A stretch of DNA of 64,000 nt from NCBI RefSeq assembly GCF_003987595.1, contig NZ_NGJZ01000002.1, forward strand, positions 310,001 to 374,000. Direction: 5' to 3'. The notes beneath the pieces were generated by a model, which was not told where the DNA came from, did no database searches, and saw nothing but the letters and a program-made list of their open reading frames with translations. Positions within the stretch are counted from its first letter, which is position 1. Each line of letters opens with the position of its first letter. The translations under genes were made by a program, and so were the position numbers. This DNA comes from Vagococcus entomophilus (GTDB lineage Bacteria > Bacillota > Bacilli > Lactobacillales > Vagococcaceae). Below, in pieces: positions 23,800 to 34,338 of the stretch.

Positions 23800-25350
23800 C
23801 ACAGTTGCGGGTGGTTTGCTGGTAATGTCGTACACGATACGGTTGACGTGTGCGACTTCGTTGACGATGCGGACAGAGATTTTTTGGAGCAAGTCCCAAT
23901 CAAAGCGAGCAAAGTCAGCGGTCATACCGTCGATAGAGGTAATGGCGCGAATGCCCACGGTATAGTCATAGGTACGGCCATCGCCCATCACGCCGACGCT
24001 ACGAAAGCCTGGTAAGACAGTGAAGTATTGCCATACGTCACGTTCTAGGCCGGCTTTGGCGATTTCTTCGCGTAAGATGGCGTCACTTTCGCGGACGATT
24101 TCGAGTTTTTCTTCGGTGATATCACCAATGACACGAATGCCAAGACCTGGTCCTGGAAACGGTTGGCGCCAAACGATTTCATCAGGCATGCCAAGCGCTG
24201 TTCCTAGTTCGCGGACTTCATCTTTGAATAGAGTATTTAAAGGCTCGATTAGTTGGAACTGCATGTCTTCTGGTAAGCCACCAACGTTGTGATGTGATTT
24301 GATGGTTTGGGCTGTTTCTGTACCAGATTCGATGACATCAGTGTAAAGAGTTCCTTGGGCAAGGAAGTCGACTCCGTCTAGTTTGGTTGCTTCGTCGTCG
24401 AAAAGATATACAAATTCATTTCCGATGATTTTACGTTTTTTCTCTGGGTCAGAAACGCCAGCGAGTTTATCTAAGAAGCGTTTTTGGGCATCTACTTTGA
24501 TAATGTTCAAACCAAATTTGCCACCGAGTGTTTCCATGACTTGTTCTGCTTCGCCTTTTCTAAGCAGTCCGTGATCGACGAAGATCGAGGTGAGTTGATC
24601 GCCAATGGCTTTTTGTAATAAAACGCCAACGACAGAAGAGTCCACACCGCCAGATAAGCCAAGTAAAACTTTACGATCTCCGACTTTTTCGCGGATTTTT
24701 GCGATTTCTAAGTCGATAAAGTTCCCCATTGACCAGTTTGCTTCTGCTTGACAGATGTTAAAGGCAAAGTTTTTTAGGATGTCATTGCCATATTGGCTGT
24801 GACGAACTTCTGGGTGAAATTGAATACCGTAAATATTGCGTTCTACATTTTCAATGGCTGCAAAAGGACAGTCATGGGAAGTCCCTGTTGTGACAAAGCC
24901 ATTTGGAATTTCAGTGACCGCATCTCCGTGGCTCATTAGGACCACTTGTTCTTCAGGCGTTCCGCTAAAAAGAATCGAATCTTTGGTGTGTGTCAGGTTG
25001 GATTGGCCGTATTCACGATTTCCAGCAGTTCCAGCAACGTCTACTTGTCCACCAAGTTTGTGCGTGATAAGCTGCATGCCGTAGCAAATTCCAAGGATTG
25101 GAATTCCTAACTCGAAAATCTCTGGGTCAATATCAAAAGCCCCTTCACCGTATACACTGTTAGGTCCACCAGAGAAAATAATTCCTTTAGGGGCCATTTC
25201 TTTAATTTCGCTTGCGGTGATGCGATGGCTCAGTAATTCTGAAAATACTCCAAATTCACGAATCCGACGTGTGATTAATTGGTTGTATTGACTCCCAAAA
25301 TCAAGCACGATAATTTTTTCCATTGTTGTCAAATCGGCAACGTTCGTCAA
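23788..25350 (-). CDS. guaA: GMP synthase (glutamine-hydrolysing)
   Basis: 520 residues. An N-terminal class I amidotransferase domain (nucleophile Cys in GICYGMQL; His/Glu in QFHPEV) is followed by the ATP-pyrophosphatase domain with P-loop [10 protein letters not shown] and the C-terminal dimerisation domain ([12 protein letters not shown], ending KPPATVEWE). It converts XMP to GMP with glutamine and ATP. TTG at 25350 is the likely start, with AGGGTGA upstream and a promoter at 25368-25397; the ATG nine codons later has no ribosome site. Its last codons form the insertion point of the neighbouring island, and integration restores them. Confidence 0.97.
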   Translation of the reverse strand: MTNVADLTTMEKIIVLDFGSQYNQLITRRIREFGVFSELLSHRITASEIKEMAPKGIIFSGGPNSVYGEGAFDIDPEIFELGIPILGICYGMQLITHKLGGQVDVAGTAGNREYGQSNLTHTKDSILFSGTPEEQVVLMSHGDAVTEIPNGFVTTGTSHDCPFAAIENVERNIYGIQFHPEVRHSQYGNDILKNFAFNICQAEANWSMGNFIDLEIAKIREKVGDRKVLLGLSGGVDSSVVGVLLQKAIGDQLTSIFVDHGLLRKGEAEQVMETLGGKFGLNIIKVDAQKRFLDKLAGVSDPEKKRKIIGNEFVYLFDDEATKLDGVDFLAQGTLYTDVIESGTETAQTIKSHHNVGGLPEDMQFQLIEPLNTLFKDEVRELGTALGMPDEIVWRQPFPGPGLGIRVIGDITEEKLEIVRESDAILREEIAKAGLERDVWQYFTVLPGFRSVGVMGDGRTYDYTVGIRAITSIDGMTADFARFDWDLLQKISVRIVNEVAHVNRIVYDITSKPPATVEWE

Positions 25351-25367
25351 GTGTCTTCACCCTATTC

Positions 25368-25397
25368 CTTATAGTTTATGTATTTTTACTTAGTCAA
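25368..25397 (-). promoter_or_regulatory. guaA promoter
   Basis: On the minus strand TTGACT (25392-25397), 18-bp spacer, TATAAG (25368-25373). The -35 overlaps the coaA stop codon. Confidence 0.65.
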
Positions 25398-26323
25398 TAT
25401 TTTCTAAGAAAAATTTTGTCAATTTTGTGATGCGTGGTTTTGTGCAAAATAAGGTCTGCACGGTTTTTGGTAGGCAAGATAAAATCTGTGAGATTTTTTA
25501 GATTCACGTCTTGCCACACTTTTTTTGCCATGCGGAAAGCTTCGTCTCGGTTGCCTTTCGCATAGGGATAATAAAAGTTTGTAGGATCTTTAACGGCTAT
25601 ATCGAGCAAAGCCCCAAAACGCTCTAAGTACCATTGTTCAATCAAGGCTTCGTCTGCGTCTACATAGACCGAAAAATCAAAAAAGTCGCTAATATAAATC
25701 TGTTCGTTCATTGGGAGTTGCAGCACGTTGATCCCTTCTACAATCAAAATATCTGGCTGGTCAACTAAATCATAAGCGTCTGGAATAATATCATAAACGC
25801 TATGCGAGTATACGGGCGCTTTTAACCCACGCTTGCCACTTTTGACTTGATTTAAAAATTGAATCAAATGGGGCATATCATAGCTTTCTGGAAATCCTTT
25901 ACGAGAGAGCAGATTTCGCTTTTCCAGCTCGCTATTGGGATATAAAAAGCCGTCGGTGGTAATCAATTGGACATCTTTTTTAGGGAATGTCCGAGCAAGA
26001 ATCATTTGCAGTAACCGGGCTGTGGTACTTTTCCCCACGGCAACGCTTCCTGCGACCCCAATCACAAATGGGGTTAGGCCAGTGTACTGTTGCATAAACA
26101 AATCTTTACCCAATTGAAGTGATTCATATTCTTTCATATAGACATGAATCAGGTGAGTCAAAGGGATATAGATATCACGGACATCTTGTAAGGATATTTG
26201 ATCATTAAATCCCTTAATTTGTTGTAACTCCGCTTCGCTAAGTGGGGGAATCCCGTCACGATAAAAGCTCTGCCAAGTCTTTCTGGACAAGGCATAGTAA
26301 TTGATTGGATTTGCTGTTTCCAT
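25394..26323 (-). CDS. coaA: Type I pantothenate kinase
   Basis: 309 residues with the CoaA P-loop GVAGSVAVGKSTTAR, then DGFLYPNSELEKRNLLSRKGFPESYD and the SHSVYDI and VEGINVLQ motifs. It phosphorylates pantothenate, the first step of coenzyme A synthesis. Type I enzymes are feedback-inhibited by CoA. It starts at ATG with a GGAGG site and is followed by the separately promoted guaA. Confidence 0.95.
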   Translation of the reverse strand: METANPINYYALSRKTWQSFYRDGIPPLSEAELQQIKGFNDQISLQDVRDIYIPLTHLIHVYMKEYESLQLGKDLFMQQYTGLTPFVIGVAGSVAVGKSTTARLLQMILARTFPKKDVQLITTDGFLYPNSELEKRNLLSRKGFPESYDMPHLIQFLNQVKSGKRGLKAPVYSHSVYDIIPDAYDLVDQPDILIVEGINVLQLPMNEQIYISDFFDFSVYVDADEALIEQWYLERFGALLDIAVKDPTNFYYPYAKGNRDEAFRMAKKVWQDVNLKNLTDFILPTKNRADLILHKTTHHKIDKIFLRKY

Positions 26324-26461
26324 GGTTTGCTTTCCTCCGTCACTATTTCACAAACATCTCAACGTTATTCTAACATAAGAAGGAAGGCACTCCTACAACT
26401 TTTTGTTTCGTTCTTACGATAGATTTTATGCTGTAATGCTACGGCTGTCAAGAGCAGAAAC

Positions 26462-26971
26462 TTAGAACAATTCTTGATTTTGTTGGCGTTGTAGTGTGCG
26501 GATTGCTTTTCGCTCCGCATAGCCTTGCATAATTTTTTGCTGTGCATTCGTTTGAGCTACAACCCGTGGAACGACGAGTGCTTGGGATTCGGTATTCATG
26601 TGGGAGTGAATCACAACAAAGGTCATAAAACAAGTTCCCGCAAGATATGTATCCCCACTAGATAAGTTTTCACCCGTGACTTTTGCAAATACCTCTAAGG
26701 AAGTTTCTCCAACACCACTGACAAATGTTTCAATCGTGACGGCGTGGTTTTCTGCTAGAGGTTGTAAGAAATTCATTTGATCAATCGAAGCGGTGACGGC
26801 ACCCAAATGGCAGTGCCTGGCAACGGAAATCGAAGCAGCTTGATCAATTAAAGAAAGGAGTTTTCCACCAAAAAGCGCAGAAAAAGGATTCAAATCACCA
26901 GGGAAGATTCGTGTGGTCTGCACAACGAGAGAGTCTGTGCAAAATTTTTGCGGTCGTTCGATGTTTTTCAT
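26462..26971 (-). CDS. Acyl-CoA thioesterase, hotdog fold (YkhA-like)
   Basis: 169 residues. A single hotdog domain with NPFSALFGGKLLSLIDQAASISV (the conserved GG and Asp of the active-site helix) and VTASIDQMNFLQPL. Family members hydrolyse acyl-CoA thioesters in the cytoplasm; chain preference is unknown. ATG at 26971 is chosen because AAGGAG lies eight bases upstream; the frame is open to 26992 without one. The C-terminal 25 residues are Gln/Lys-rich. Confidence 0.85.
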   Translation of the reverse strand: MKNIERPQKFCTDSLVVQTTRIFPGDLNPFSALFGGKLLSLIDQAASISVARHCHLGAVTASIDQMNFLQPLAENHAVTIETFVSGVGETSLEVFAKVTGENLSSGDTYLAGTCFMTFVVIHSHMNTESQALVVPRVVAQTNAQQKIMQGYAERKAIRTLQRQQNQELF

Positions 26972-27087
26972 GTTCAAATCTCCTTTTGTCATGCTATGAT
27001 AGAGACATCATTTTATACAGCGTATTATAGCATAAAGGTTCAATCAACGTCGAAATACTGACTGGGACTAGGGAGGATGGAAGAGTT

Positions 27088-27669
27088 ATGACGATTGTTT
27101 TGTTTGGCGATAGTATTACTGCTGGATATGTCCACGGAGAAGGTGATACACAAGCCTTGACTAAGCGCATAGCACAAGCGTTCCAAAAATATGATGTACT
27201 CAATCTAGGGATTCCAGGAGATACTTCGCAAGGTGGGAGAGAACGTGTGTATGAGCAGGTAGTAAACGTAAATCCAGACTATGTTTTTGTCTTTTTTGGC
27301 GCAAATGATGTGGCAGAAGACAAGGTGCAGACAAAGGCGATTTATCGACAAAATCTACAGGCAATCGTTGAGGCTATTGGCAAAGAAAAAGTCATTCTGT
27401 TGACAGGACCATACACAAACCAAAAGAACCATGCACAAGATCGACCAGAAAGTCGGATTAAAGACTACGCACAAGCGGTTGAATCTTTAGGCAATCAGTT
27501 GAGCATACCTGTGGTTCCAATTTATAAAAGAATGAAGCAAGACCAAGCAGTGACAGCATTTTTTCAAGCGGATGGTCTTCATTTTTCAGAAATCGGCTAT
27601 GATTTTTTAGCGAAACAGATGATAGAGGCACTGGAAAGAAAGATAGGGGAGAACAAGGAACATGAGTAA
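27088..27669 (+). CDS. SGNH/GDSL hydrolase
   Basis: 193 residues with all four blocks of the family: VLFGDSITAGY (block I, Ser8), LGIPGDTS (block II Gly), FFGANDVAED (block III Asn) and DGLHFSEIGYDFLA (block V Asp/His). No signal peptide, so probably a cytoplasmic esterase or thioesterase; the substrate is not evident. Its stop overlaps the start of the methyltransferase gene by eight bases, which implies translational coupling. Confidence 0.9.
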   Translation: MTIVLFGDSITAGYVHGEGDTQALTKRIAQAFQKYDVLNLGIPGDTSQGGRERVYEQVVNVNPDYVFVFFGANDVAEDKVQTKAIYRQNLQAIVEAIGKEKVILLTGPYTNQKNHAQDRPESRIKDYAQAVESLGNQLSIPVVPIYKRMKQDQAVTAFFQADGLHFSEIGYDFLAKQMIEALERKIGENKEHE

Positions 27670-28270
27670 TAATCATTATTATACCAATCAACCGGAAACG
27701 CCACATCAAAAGGATACGTGGTCGTTTAAACTGAAGGACAATACGTTTTTCTTTACGACGGATAGCGGTGTTTTTTCCAAAAAGACGGTGGATTTTGGCT
27801 CGCGCGTGTTGATTGATACTTGGCCAGAAAGTGATTTGCCAGAAGGGTCTCTTCTTGATGTTGGGTGCGGGTACGGACCCATTGGTTTAGCGTTAGCACA
27901 TGCGACTGGACGTCAGGTTGAAATGGTAGATGTCAATGAGCGTGCGGTTGCCTTGGCACAAGAAAATGCACGTAACAATCATTTAGAGCATACCGCAATT
28001 CATATATCCAATATCTATGACAATGTTTATGAAGAGCACTATGCTGCGATTGTGAGTAATCCTCCGATTCGTGCAGGAAAAAAAGTGGTGCATGAGATCC
28101 TAACGGGGGCGTTTTCGCGACTGAAAGTTGGTGGAACTCTAACCGTGGTAATCCAAAAAAAACAAGGAGCACCCAGTGCGATGCAAAAGATGGAAGAGAC
28201 GTTTGGCAATGTGGCAACGTTAAAAAAGGAAAAAGGGTATTACATTTTACAGAGTGTAAAAAAGAAATAG
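27662..28270 (+). CDS. RsmC-like class I methyltransferase
   Basis: 202 residues. The SAM-binding motif LLDVGCGYGPIGLALA, acidic MVDVNERAV and the catalytic VSNPPIRAGK place it in the RsmC/RlmG rRNA guanine-N2 methyltransferase group (YbxB type in Bacillus). It likely methylates 16S rRNA. In other Firmicutes this gene often lies near rpoB, and here rpoB follows 3 kb downstream. Terminator follows at 28291. Confidence 0.85.
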   Translation: MSNNHYYTNQPETPHQKDTWSFKLKDNTFFFTTDSGVFSKKTVDFGSRVLIDTWPESDLPEGSLLDVGCGYGPIGLALAHATGRQVEMVDVNERAVALAQENARNNHLEHTAIHISNIYDNVYEEHYAAIVSNPPIRAGKKVVHEILTGAFSRLKVGGTLTVVIQKKQGAPSAMQKMEETFGNVATLKKEKGYYILQSVKKK

Positions 28271-28290
28271 CTAAGATGACGGTGGGATTA

Positions 28291-28323
28291 AAAAAAGGAT
28301 GCACAATTAGGGCATCCTTTTTT
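28291..28323. terminator. Bidirectional terminator
   Basis: AAAAAAGGATGC (28291-28302) and GCATCCTTTTTT (28312-28323) form a perfect stem between the convergent methyltransferase and YeiH genes. Confidence 0.85.
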
Positions 28324-28328
28324 GTTAG

Positions 28329-29360
28329 TTAAAAGAAAAGAGCAATGAGGAGCAAGGCGATGATGATTTGGGAAAACCCAATCGAGAGACCGTACATCAT
28401 TGCTTTGGGGCCTTCTTTGATGAGATCGGCAAATTTTACACGCATGCCAATCCCGGCTAGGGCAATGATTTCAAACTGATTGCTGATTGTTTTAGCAGTC
28501 AGGGGTAAAAAGTGCGGTACTTTGATAAAAGTGACAAAGAGGCAACAAGCAAAGAAGACGAGGATAAACCAAGGAATGCCAATCTTGGTTTTTTTCGTTG
28601 TTTGGCTAGAGTGTTTTATACACTTTTTATCAAAGAGGCGGCCATGATTTTGGGTATTCATTTTTGAAAAAGCAAATGCGACAACGACCAAAAAAATAAT
28701 CCGAATAATTTTAAAAATTGTAGCATATTGCACGACTCCATCACTTACAAGCTTGGCAGAAGCAATGACTTGTCCAATTGATTGCAATGTGCCCCCAATC
28801 ATAGCGCTGGTAGGTATGACTTCGTGATGATAAAAAAAGGAAGTAAGGATCGGTAGAGTAATCATCAACACGGTTCCGGTTAAGTTGACAATTGTAATTG
28901 AGATTCCTTTATCTTTTTCGTCCGCCTCAAGGATGGGGGCGACACTACCGATTGCAGAAGAACCACAGACGGCATTTCCGGCACACATCAAAAGAGCAAA
29001 CTTTCGGTGGAACCGCATTTTTTTTCCTATGAGATAAGCAAAAAAGATGGTCGCAGTCATTTGTAGCGCGATAAATAAAATGCCGTTTGCCCGCACGCTT
29101 AGGACGTCACGGATATTTAGGGTGAGCCCAGTCAGGCAGATGGAATATTCCAACAGACGACTTTCTGAAAATTTGACGCCTTTATTAAAGCTAGGATGGT
29201 TGAGCACGGTGTTCCCCAAAATAATTCCTAAAAAGATAGCAAAAAGTGCTGCACCGATTTGTGGGAAAAGCTTCCCGATGATTTGGGCGATAAAAGCTAG
29301 GGCGACACAGGAAACAATGCCGGATACATGCTCTTTCACCCAGTGTGTTATGGTGTTCAA
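28329..29360 (-). CDS. YeiH-family putative sulfate exporter
   Basis: About 343 residues with ten or so membrane segments and the UPF0324 core (LLMCAGNAVCGSSAIGSVAPIL, then GGTLQSIGQVIASA). It is annotated in the family as a sulfate or anion exporter, not proven. I chose a TTG start at 29360: AAGGAGG lies exactly eight bases upstream, whereas the longer ORF from 29447 has no site. Divergent from a LysR regulator, as yeiH is from yeiE in enterobacteria. Confidence 0.85.
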   Translation of the reverse strand: MNTITHWVKEHVSGIVSCVALAFIAQIIGKLFPQIGAALFAIFLGIILGNTVLNHPSFNKGVKFSESRLLEYSICLTGLTLNIRDVLSVRANGILFIALQMTATIFFAYLIGKKMRFHRKFALLMCAGNAVCGSSAIGSVAPILEADEKDKGISITIVNLTGTVLMITLPILTSFFYHHEVIPTSAMIGGTLQSIGQVIASAKLVSDGVVQYATIFKIIRIIFLVVVAFAFSKMNTQNHGRLFDKKCIKHSSQTTKKTKIGIPWFILVFFACCLFVTFIKVPHFLPLTAKTISNQFEIIALAGIGMRVKFADLIKEGPKAMMYGLSIGFSQIIIALLLIALFF

Positions 29361-29481
29361 GTGAGTAGCCTCCTTCATTTGATTAATGAATCTATAAGTA
29401 GCATAGCAAAGAAATAGCATAAAAAGAAATGATATATTATAATACATCTATAAAATAAATTTATGGATAAAAGGTGAAAAA

Positions 29482-30399
29482 ATGCTAGATTATCGGTATC
29501 AAACATTCATGGTCTTGTGTGATAAGAAAAATTATACACAAACAGCCAAAGCGCTGTTTATTACCCAACCCGCTGTTTCCCAACATATTCAATGGTTAGA
29601 AAAAAAGCATGGAATTAGTTTATTTGAATATCGCCATCGCAAACTCTCGCTAACAAAGAAAGGCGAAGAACTCTATCGCTACGTGACGGAGCTCCAAGCC
29701 AATATAGTCAAAATCGAGCATGAGTTAGTCCACGATTCTTCTAAAAAACAACAAATCCGCTTTGCAACAACACTATCCATTCAGGAATATCTTTTACCAC
29801 AGTTAATTGAAAAGATGCTGCTTCAAGAGCAAGCAGTCGCTGTTTCATGTGCTGTTGAAAATACGGAACGCATCTTACAACTCCTAACCCAAGGCAAAAT
29901 TGATTTTGCTCTAATCGAAGGGAACTTCCCTAAAGAATTTTTTTCCTATATCGAGTTGGGACAACAACCTTTGGTGATGGTAGCAGCGCAAGAGAGTACG
30001 CTTGACGCACGTAAAACGTATCTGTTGTCTGAACTACTAGCAGAAAATTTTATCACAAGAGAAAAAGGTTCTGGCACAAGGAAACTAGTAGATATGGTAT
30101 TGAGCGAACAAAATTTTGAAGTTGCGGATTTTGCGCAATGTGTGACGGTTAACCATTTTCATACAATCAAATATTTATTGAAAGAAAATCGAGGGATTTC
30201 TTTTTTATACGAGGCAGTGGTCAAAGAGGAGATAAGACAAAAACAACTCAAGAAAATCAAGGTCCTCCATGTTCACTCAGCACATCAGTTTGCGTTTGTT
30301 TATTTGAAAGATAGTCTTTTTGAAACAGAGCTCATGCAAATGGCTGAACAGGTACAAAACTTACTGCAGTATATAGAAAAAAGAGAAACAACCCCTTGA
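29482..30399 (+). CDS. LysR-family regulator (CysB/YeiE group)
   Basis: 305 residues: N-terminal winged HTH (MVLCDKKNYTQTAKALFITQPAVSQHIQWLEK) and a LysR effector domain (QIRFATTLSIQEYLLP onward, later EKGSGTRKLVDMVL). It is divergent from the YeiH-type exporter 121 bp away and is the likely regulator of it. The co-inducer is unknown; sulfur compounds are a guess from the exporter. Confidence 0.9.
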   Translation: MLDYRYQTFMVLCDKKNYTQTAKALFITQPAVSQHIQWLEKKHGISLFEYRHRKLSLTKKGEELYRYVTELQANIVKIEHELVHDSSKKQQIRFATTLSIQEYLLPQLIEKMLLQEQAVAVSCAVENTERILQLLTQGKIDFALIEGNFPKEFFSYIELGQQPLVMVAAQESTLDARKTYLLSELLAENFITREKGSGTRKLVDMVLSEQNFEVADFAQCVTVNHFHTIKYLLKENRGISFLYEAVVKEEIRQKQLKKIKVLHVHSAHQFAFVYLKDSLFETELMQMAEQVQNLLQYIEKRETTP

Positions 30400-30424
30400 C
30401 TTTATTTGTAGAAAAGCGTATCAT
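30396..30424 (+). promoter_or_regulatory. rpoBC promoter
   Basis: TTGACT (30396-30401), 17-bp spacer, TATCAT (30419-30424), giving an untranslated leader of about 240 bases before rpoB. The -35 overlaps the end of the LysR gene. The leader is AT-rich with T-runs; I see no clear riboswitch. Confidence 0.6.
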
Positions 30425-30672
30425 TATCTAATGCAAAAACTGTCTATTACATGAGAAAGAGCAATGTGAAATATTGTCCATATTGCCTTTTAGAATAGGA
30501 AAACAAAAGTAGAAACGCGAAAATTTATTTTTAGCTTGTTCTATTTTTGGTTTTTTTTTGCCCATTATTGGGTTAAAATTTCTGTTTTAATCAAAAAAAA
30601 ATATTTGTAATATTTTTGTAACAATTTAATCGGACAGTATTTTGAAAAGAAATTGCTTAAGGGGTGAAGAAC

Positions 30673-33600
30673 TTGGCTGGACACGTAGTAAAGTACGGAA
30701 AGCACCGTGAACGTAGAAGTTTCGCACGTATCAGTGAAGTATTAGAATTACCGAATTTAATTGAGATTCAAACAGATTCTTACAAGTGGTTCTTGGATGA
30801 AGGACTAAGAGAGATGTTTGAAGAAATTTTACCAATCAAAGATTTTAGTGATAAATTATCACTAGAGTTTGTTGATTATGAATTGAAAGAACCAAAATAT
30901 ACCGTTGAAGAAGCACGCTCACATGATGCAAACTATTCAGCACCGTTACATTTGACACTACGCCTAGACAACAAAACAACTGGCGAAATTAAATCACAAG
31001 AAGTTTTCTTTGGTGATTTCCCACTGATGACTGAAAGTGGAACCTTTATCATCAATGGTGCAGAACGTGTTATTGTTTCCCAGTTAGTCCGTTCACCAGG
31101 AGTATATTTCCACGGGAAAGTAGATAAGAATGGAAAAGAAGGCTTTGGTTCAACGGTTATTCCAAACCGTGGGGCATGGTTAGAAATGGAAACTGATGCA
31201 AAAGACATCTCTTATGTACGGATTGACCGTACACGTAAGATTCCACTTTCTGTACTTGTTCGTGCTTTAGGCTTTGGCTCAGATGATACCATCTTAGAAA
31301 TTTTTGGAGAAAGTGAAAGCTTACGTCTAACTCTTGAAAAAGATATTCACAAAAATTCAAGTGATACACGTACCGAAGAAGGCTTGAAAGATGTTTACGA
31401 ACGTTTACGTCCAGGGGAGCCTAAAACAGCAGATAGCTCACGTAGCTTACTAACTGCTCGTTTCTTTGATCCAAAACGGTACGATTTAGCGAATGTTGGT
31501 CGTTACAAAGTCAACAAGAAGTTAAGTCTAACAACGCGTTTATTGAACCAAACATTGGGTGAAACGTTAGTTGATCCTGAAACAGGTGAGATTTTATTTG
31601 AAAAAGGCACCGTCATCACACACAGCGTGATGGAAGAACTTGCACCACATTTGGCAAATGGGTTAAACAATGTTACGTATTACCCAACAGAAGATGGGGT
31701 TGTAACGGAACCAATGACCATTCAAGTGATCAAAGTTCAGTCTCCAAAAGACCCAGAGCGTATTGTCAATGTGATTGGCAATGGTCAATTAGATGACAAA
31801 GTGAAAACGATTCGTCCAGCAGATATTATTGCTTCTATGAGTTATTTCTTTAACTTGATGGAAGAAATCGGAAATGTAGATGATATCGATCACTTGGGAA
31901 ATCGTCGTATTCGTTCTGTCGGAGAACTTTTACAAAATCAATTCCGTATTGGGTTAGCTCGTATGGAACGTGTGGTACGTGAAAGAATGTCCATTCAAGA
32001 TACAGAAACCTTGACACCACAACAATTGATCAACATTCGTCCAGTTGTGGCAAGCATCAAAGAGTTCTTTGGTTCATCTCAGTTATCACAGTTTATGGAT
32101 CAAACCAATCCATTAGGGGAATTAACCCACAAACGTCGTTTATCTGCCTTAGGACCTGGTGGACTGACACGAGACCGCGCTGGATATGAAGTACGTGACG
32201 TGCATTATTCCCATTATGGTCGTATGTGTCCGATTGAAACGCCAGAAGGTCCGAATATTGGATTGATCAATAGTCTTTCAAGTTATGCGAAAGTCAATAA
32301 ATATGGCTTCATCGAAACACCTTATCGTAGAGTAGACCGTGCAACTGGACGCGTAACAGAACATATTGATTACTTAACAGCCGATGAAGAAGATCACTAT
32401 ATCGTAGCGCAAGCAAACTCAAAATTAAATGAAGACAATACGTTTACACATGATGTTGTCATGGCTAGAAGCCAAAGTGAAAACATGGAGATTGCGACAG
32501 ACAAAGTCGACTACATGGATGTATCACCAAAACAAGTAGTCGCAGTCGCAACCGCATGTATTCCTTTCTTGGAAAATGATGACTCCAACCGTGCATTGAT
32601 GGGAGCAAACATGCAGCGTCAAGCAGTTCCTCTAATCAAACCACAGTCACCATTTGTGGGAACTGGTATGGAATACAAAGCAGCCCATGACTCGGGTTCA
32701 GCCCTTGTATGTAAGCATGATGGGGTAGTTGAATTTGTAGATGCTAAAGAAGTGCGCGTGCGTCGTAGTAACGGGACACTGGATAAATACTTTGTAACGA
32801 AATTCCGTCGTTCCAATGCGGGTATGTGTTACAACCAACGTCCAATTGTGACACTAGGTGAAAAAGTAGATGCAGGAGATGTTCTTGCAGATGGCCCTTC
32901 AATGGAAGAAGGAGAAATGGCTTTAGGTCAAAATGTTTTGGTTGCCTTCATGACTTGGGAAGGGTACAACTATGAAGATGCGGTTATCATGAGTCGTCGT
33001 CTTGTTAAAGATGATGTTTATACTTCTATTCATATTGAAGAATACGAATCAGAAGCACGTGATACAAAATTAGGACCAGAAGAAATTACTCGTGAAATTC
33101 CAAACGTCGGAGAAGACGCATTAAAAGATTTAGATGAAATGGGTATTATTCGTATCGGAGCAGAAGTGCAAGATGGCGATTTACTTGTTGGAAAAGTAAC
33201 ACCAAAAGGAGTAACAGAATTATCTGCTGAAGAACGTTTGTTACACGCAATTTTTGGAGAAAAAGCCCGTGAAGTTCGTGATACTTCTCTTCGTGTTCCT
33301 CATGGCGGTGGCGGTATTGTCCATGATGTGAAAATCTTTACTCGTGAAGCAGGAGATGAATTATCTCCAGGTGTTAACATGCTTGTTCGTGTGTATATCG
33401 TTCAAAAACGTAAGATTCACGAAGGAGACAAAATGGCCGGACGTCACGGAAATAAAGGGGTTGTATCCCGCATTATGCCGGAAGAAGATATGCCTTACTT
33501 ACCAGACGGAACGCCTGTTGATATCATGTTAAACCCACTAGGTGTGCCATCACGGATGAACATTGGACAAGTATTAGAGTTACACTTAGGAATGGCTGCT

Positions 33601-34305
33601 CGTCAGTTAAATATTCGCGTTGCAACACCAGTATTTGATGGAGCGAACGATGAAGATGTATGGTCAACGGTTCGCGAAGCAGGGATGGCCAAAGATGCCA
33701 AAACGATTCTTTATGATGGTCGTACCGGTGAACCATTTGATAATCGAATCTCTGTTGGGGTGATGTACATGATCAAACTTGCCCACATGGTAGATGATAA
33801 ATTGCATGCGCGTTCAACAGGACCTTACTCACTTGTAACGCAACAACCACTAGGTGGGAAAGCGCAATTCGGTGGACAACGTTTTGGTGAGATGGAAGTT
33901 TGGGCACTAGAAGCCTATGGTGCTGCTTATACCCTTCAAGAAATCTTAACCTACAAATCAGATGACGTTGTTGGTCGTGTGAAAACTTACGAAGCAATCG
34001 TCAAAGGAGAACCAATTCCAAAACCAGGTGTACCAGAATCATTCCGAGTACTTGTTAAAGAGTTACAATCTTTAGGTCTCGACATGCGCGTGCTAGATGC
34101 AGACAATGCGGAAATCGAATTGCGTGATATGGATGATGATGATGACGATTTGATTACCGTAGATGCCTTGACAAAATATGCACAAGAGCATGCGGCAAAA
34201 GAACAGTCTGAAAAAGAGATTAAAGCAAAAGCCGAGCAAAAAGCAATGGCAGAAGCAGAAAATTTCGAACAAAACATGGACAGTCTAGAAGATACTAAAG
34301 ATTAA
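30673..34305 (+). CDS. rpoB: RNA polymerase beta subunit
   Basis: 1210 residues from a TTG start (the canonical N-terminus is [17 protein letters not shown]) with AGGGGTG upstream; the ORF can be read from a GTG at 30664. It contains all the standard blocks: the rifampicin pocket [17 protein letters not shown] / [10 protein letters not shown] with the susceptible residues in place, [17 protein letters not shown], and [20 protein letters not shown] active-site region as [17 protein letters not shown] run of acidic residues (DMDDDDDDL) and a charged Ala/Glu/Lys tail end the protein. Co-transcribed with rpoC. Confidence 0.98.
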   Translation: MAGHVVKYGKHRERRSFARISEVLELPNLIEIQTDSYKWFLDEGLREMFEEILPIKDFSDKLSLEFVDYELKEPKYTVEEARSHDANYSAPLHLTLRLDNKTTGEIKSQEVFFGDFPLMTESGTFIINGAERVIVSQLVRSPGVYFHGKVDKNGKEGFGSTVIPNRGAWLEMETDAKDISYVRIDRTRKIPLSVLVRALGFGSDDTILEIFGESESLRLTLEKDIHKNSSDTRTEEGLKDVYERLRPGEPKTADSSRSLLTARFFDPKRYDLANVGRYKVNKKLSLTTRLLNQTLGETLVDPETGEILFEKGTVITHSVMEELAPHLANGLNNVTYYPTEDGVVTEPMTIQVIKVQSPKDPERIVNVIGNGQLDDKVKTIRPADIIASMSYFFNLMEEIGNVDDIDHLGNRRIRSVGELLQNQFRIGLARMERVVRERMSIQDTETLTPQQLINIRPVVASIKEFFGSSQLSQFMDQTNPLGELTHKRRLSALGPGGLTRDRAGYEVRDVHYSHYGRMCPIETPEGPNIGLINSLSSYAKVNKYGFIETPYRRVDRATGRVTEHIDYLTADEEDHYIVAQANSKLNEDNTFTHDVVMARSQSENMEIATDKVDYMDVSPKQVVAVATACIPFLENDDSNRALMGANMQRQAVPLIKPQSPFVGTGMEYKAAHDSGSALVCKHDGVVEFVDAKEVRVRRSNGTLDKYFVTKFRRSNAGMCYNQRPIVTLGEKVDAGDVLADGPSMEEGEMALGQNVLVAFMTWEGYNYEDAVIMSRRLVKDDVYTSIHIEEYESEARDTKLGPEEITREIPNVGEDALKDLDEMGIIRIGAEVQDGDLLVGKVTPKGVTELSAEERLLHAIFGEKAREVRDTSLRVPHGGGGIVHDVKIFTREAGDELSPGVNMLVRVYIVQKRKIHEGDKMAGRHGNKGVVSRIMPEEDMPYLPDGTPVDIMLNPLGVPSRMNIGQVLELHLGMAARQLNIRVATPVFDGANDEDVWSTVREAGMAKDAKTILYDGRTGEPFDNRISVGVMYMIKLAHMVDDKLHARSTGPYSLVTQQPLGGKAQFGGQRFGEMEVWALEAYGAAYTLQEILTYKSDDVVGRVKTYEAIVKGEPIPKPGVPESFRVLVKELQSLGLDMRVLDADNAEIELRDMDDDDDDLITVDALTKYAQEHAAKEQSEKEIKAKAEQKAMAEAENFEQNMDSLEDTKD

Positions 34306-34338
34306 GTTCATCATTAAAAGAAATGGAGGGAACACCTT

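Noticed and set aside
24020-25084. Several plus-strand ORFs within guaA
   Set aside because: They are antisense shadows of a highly conserved gene, without ribosome sites.
32080-32170. Rifampicin-resistance changes in rpoB
   Set aside because: The Gln, Asp, His, Arg and Ser residues commonly altered in resistant strains are all wild type.
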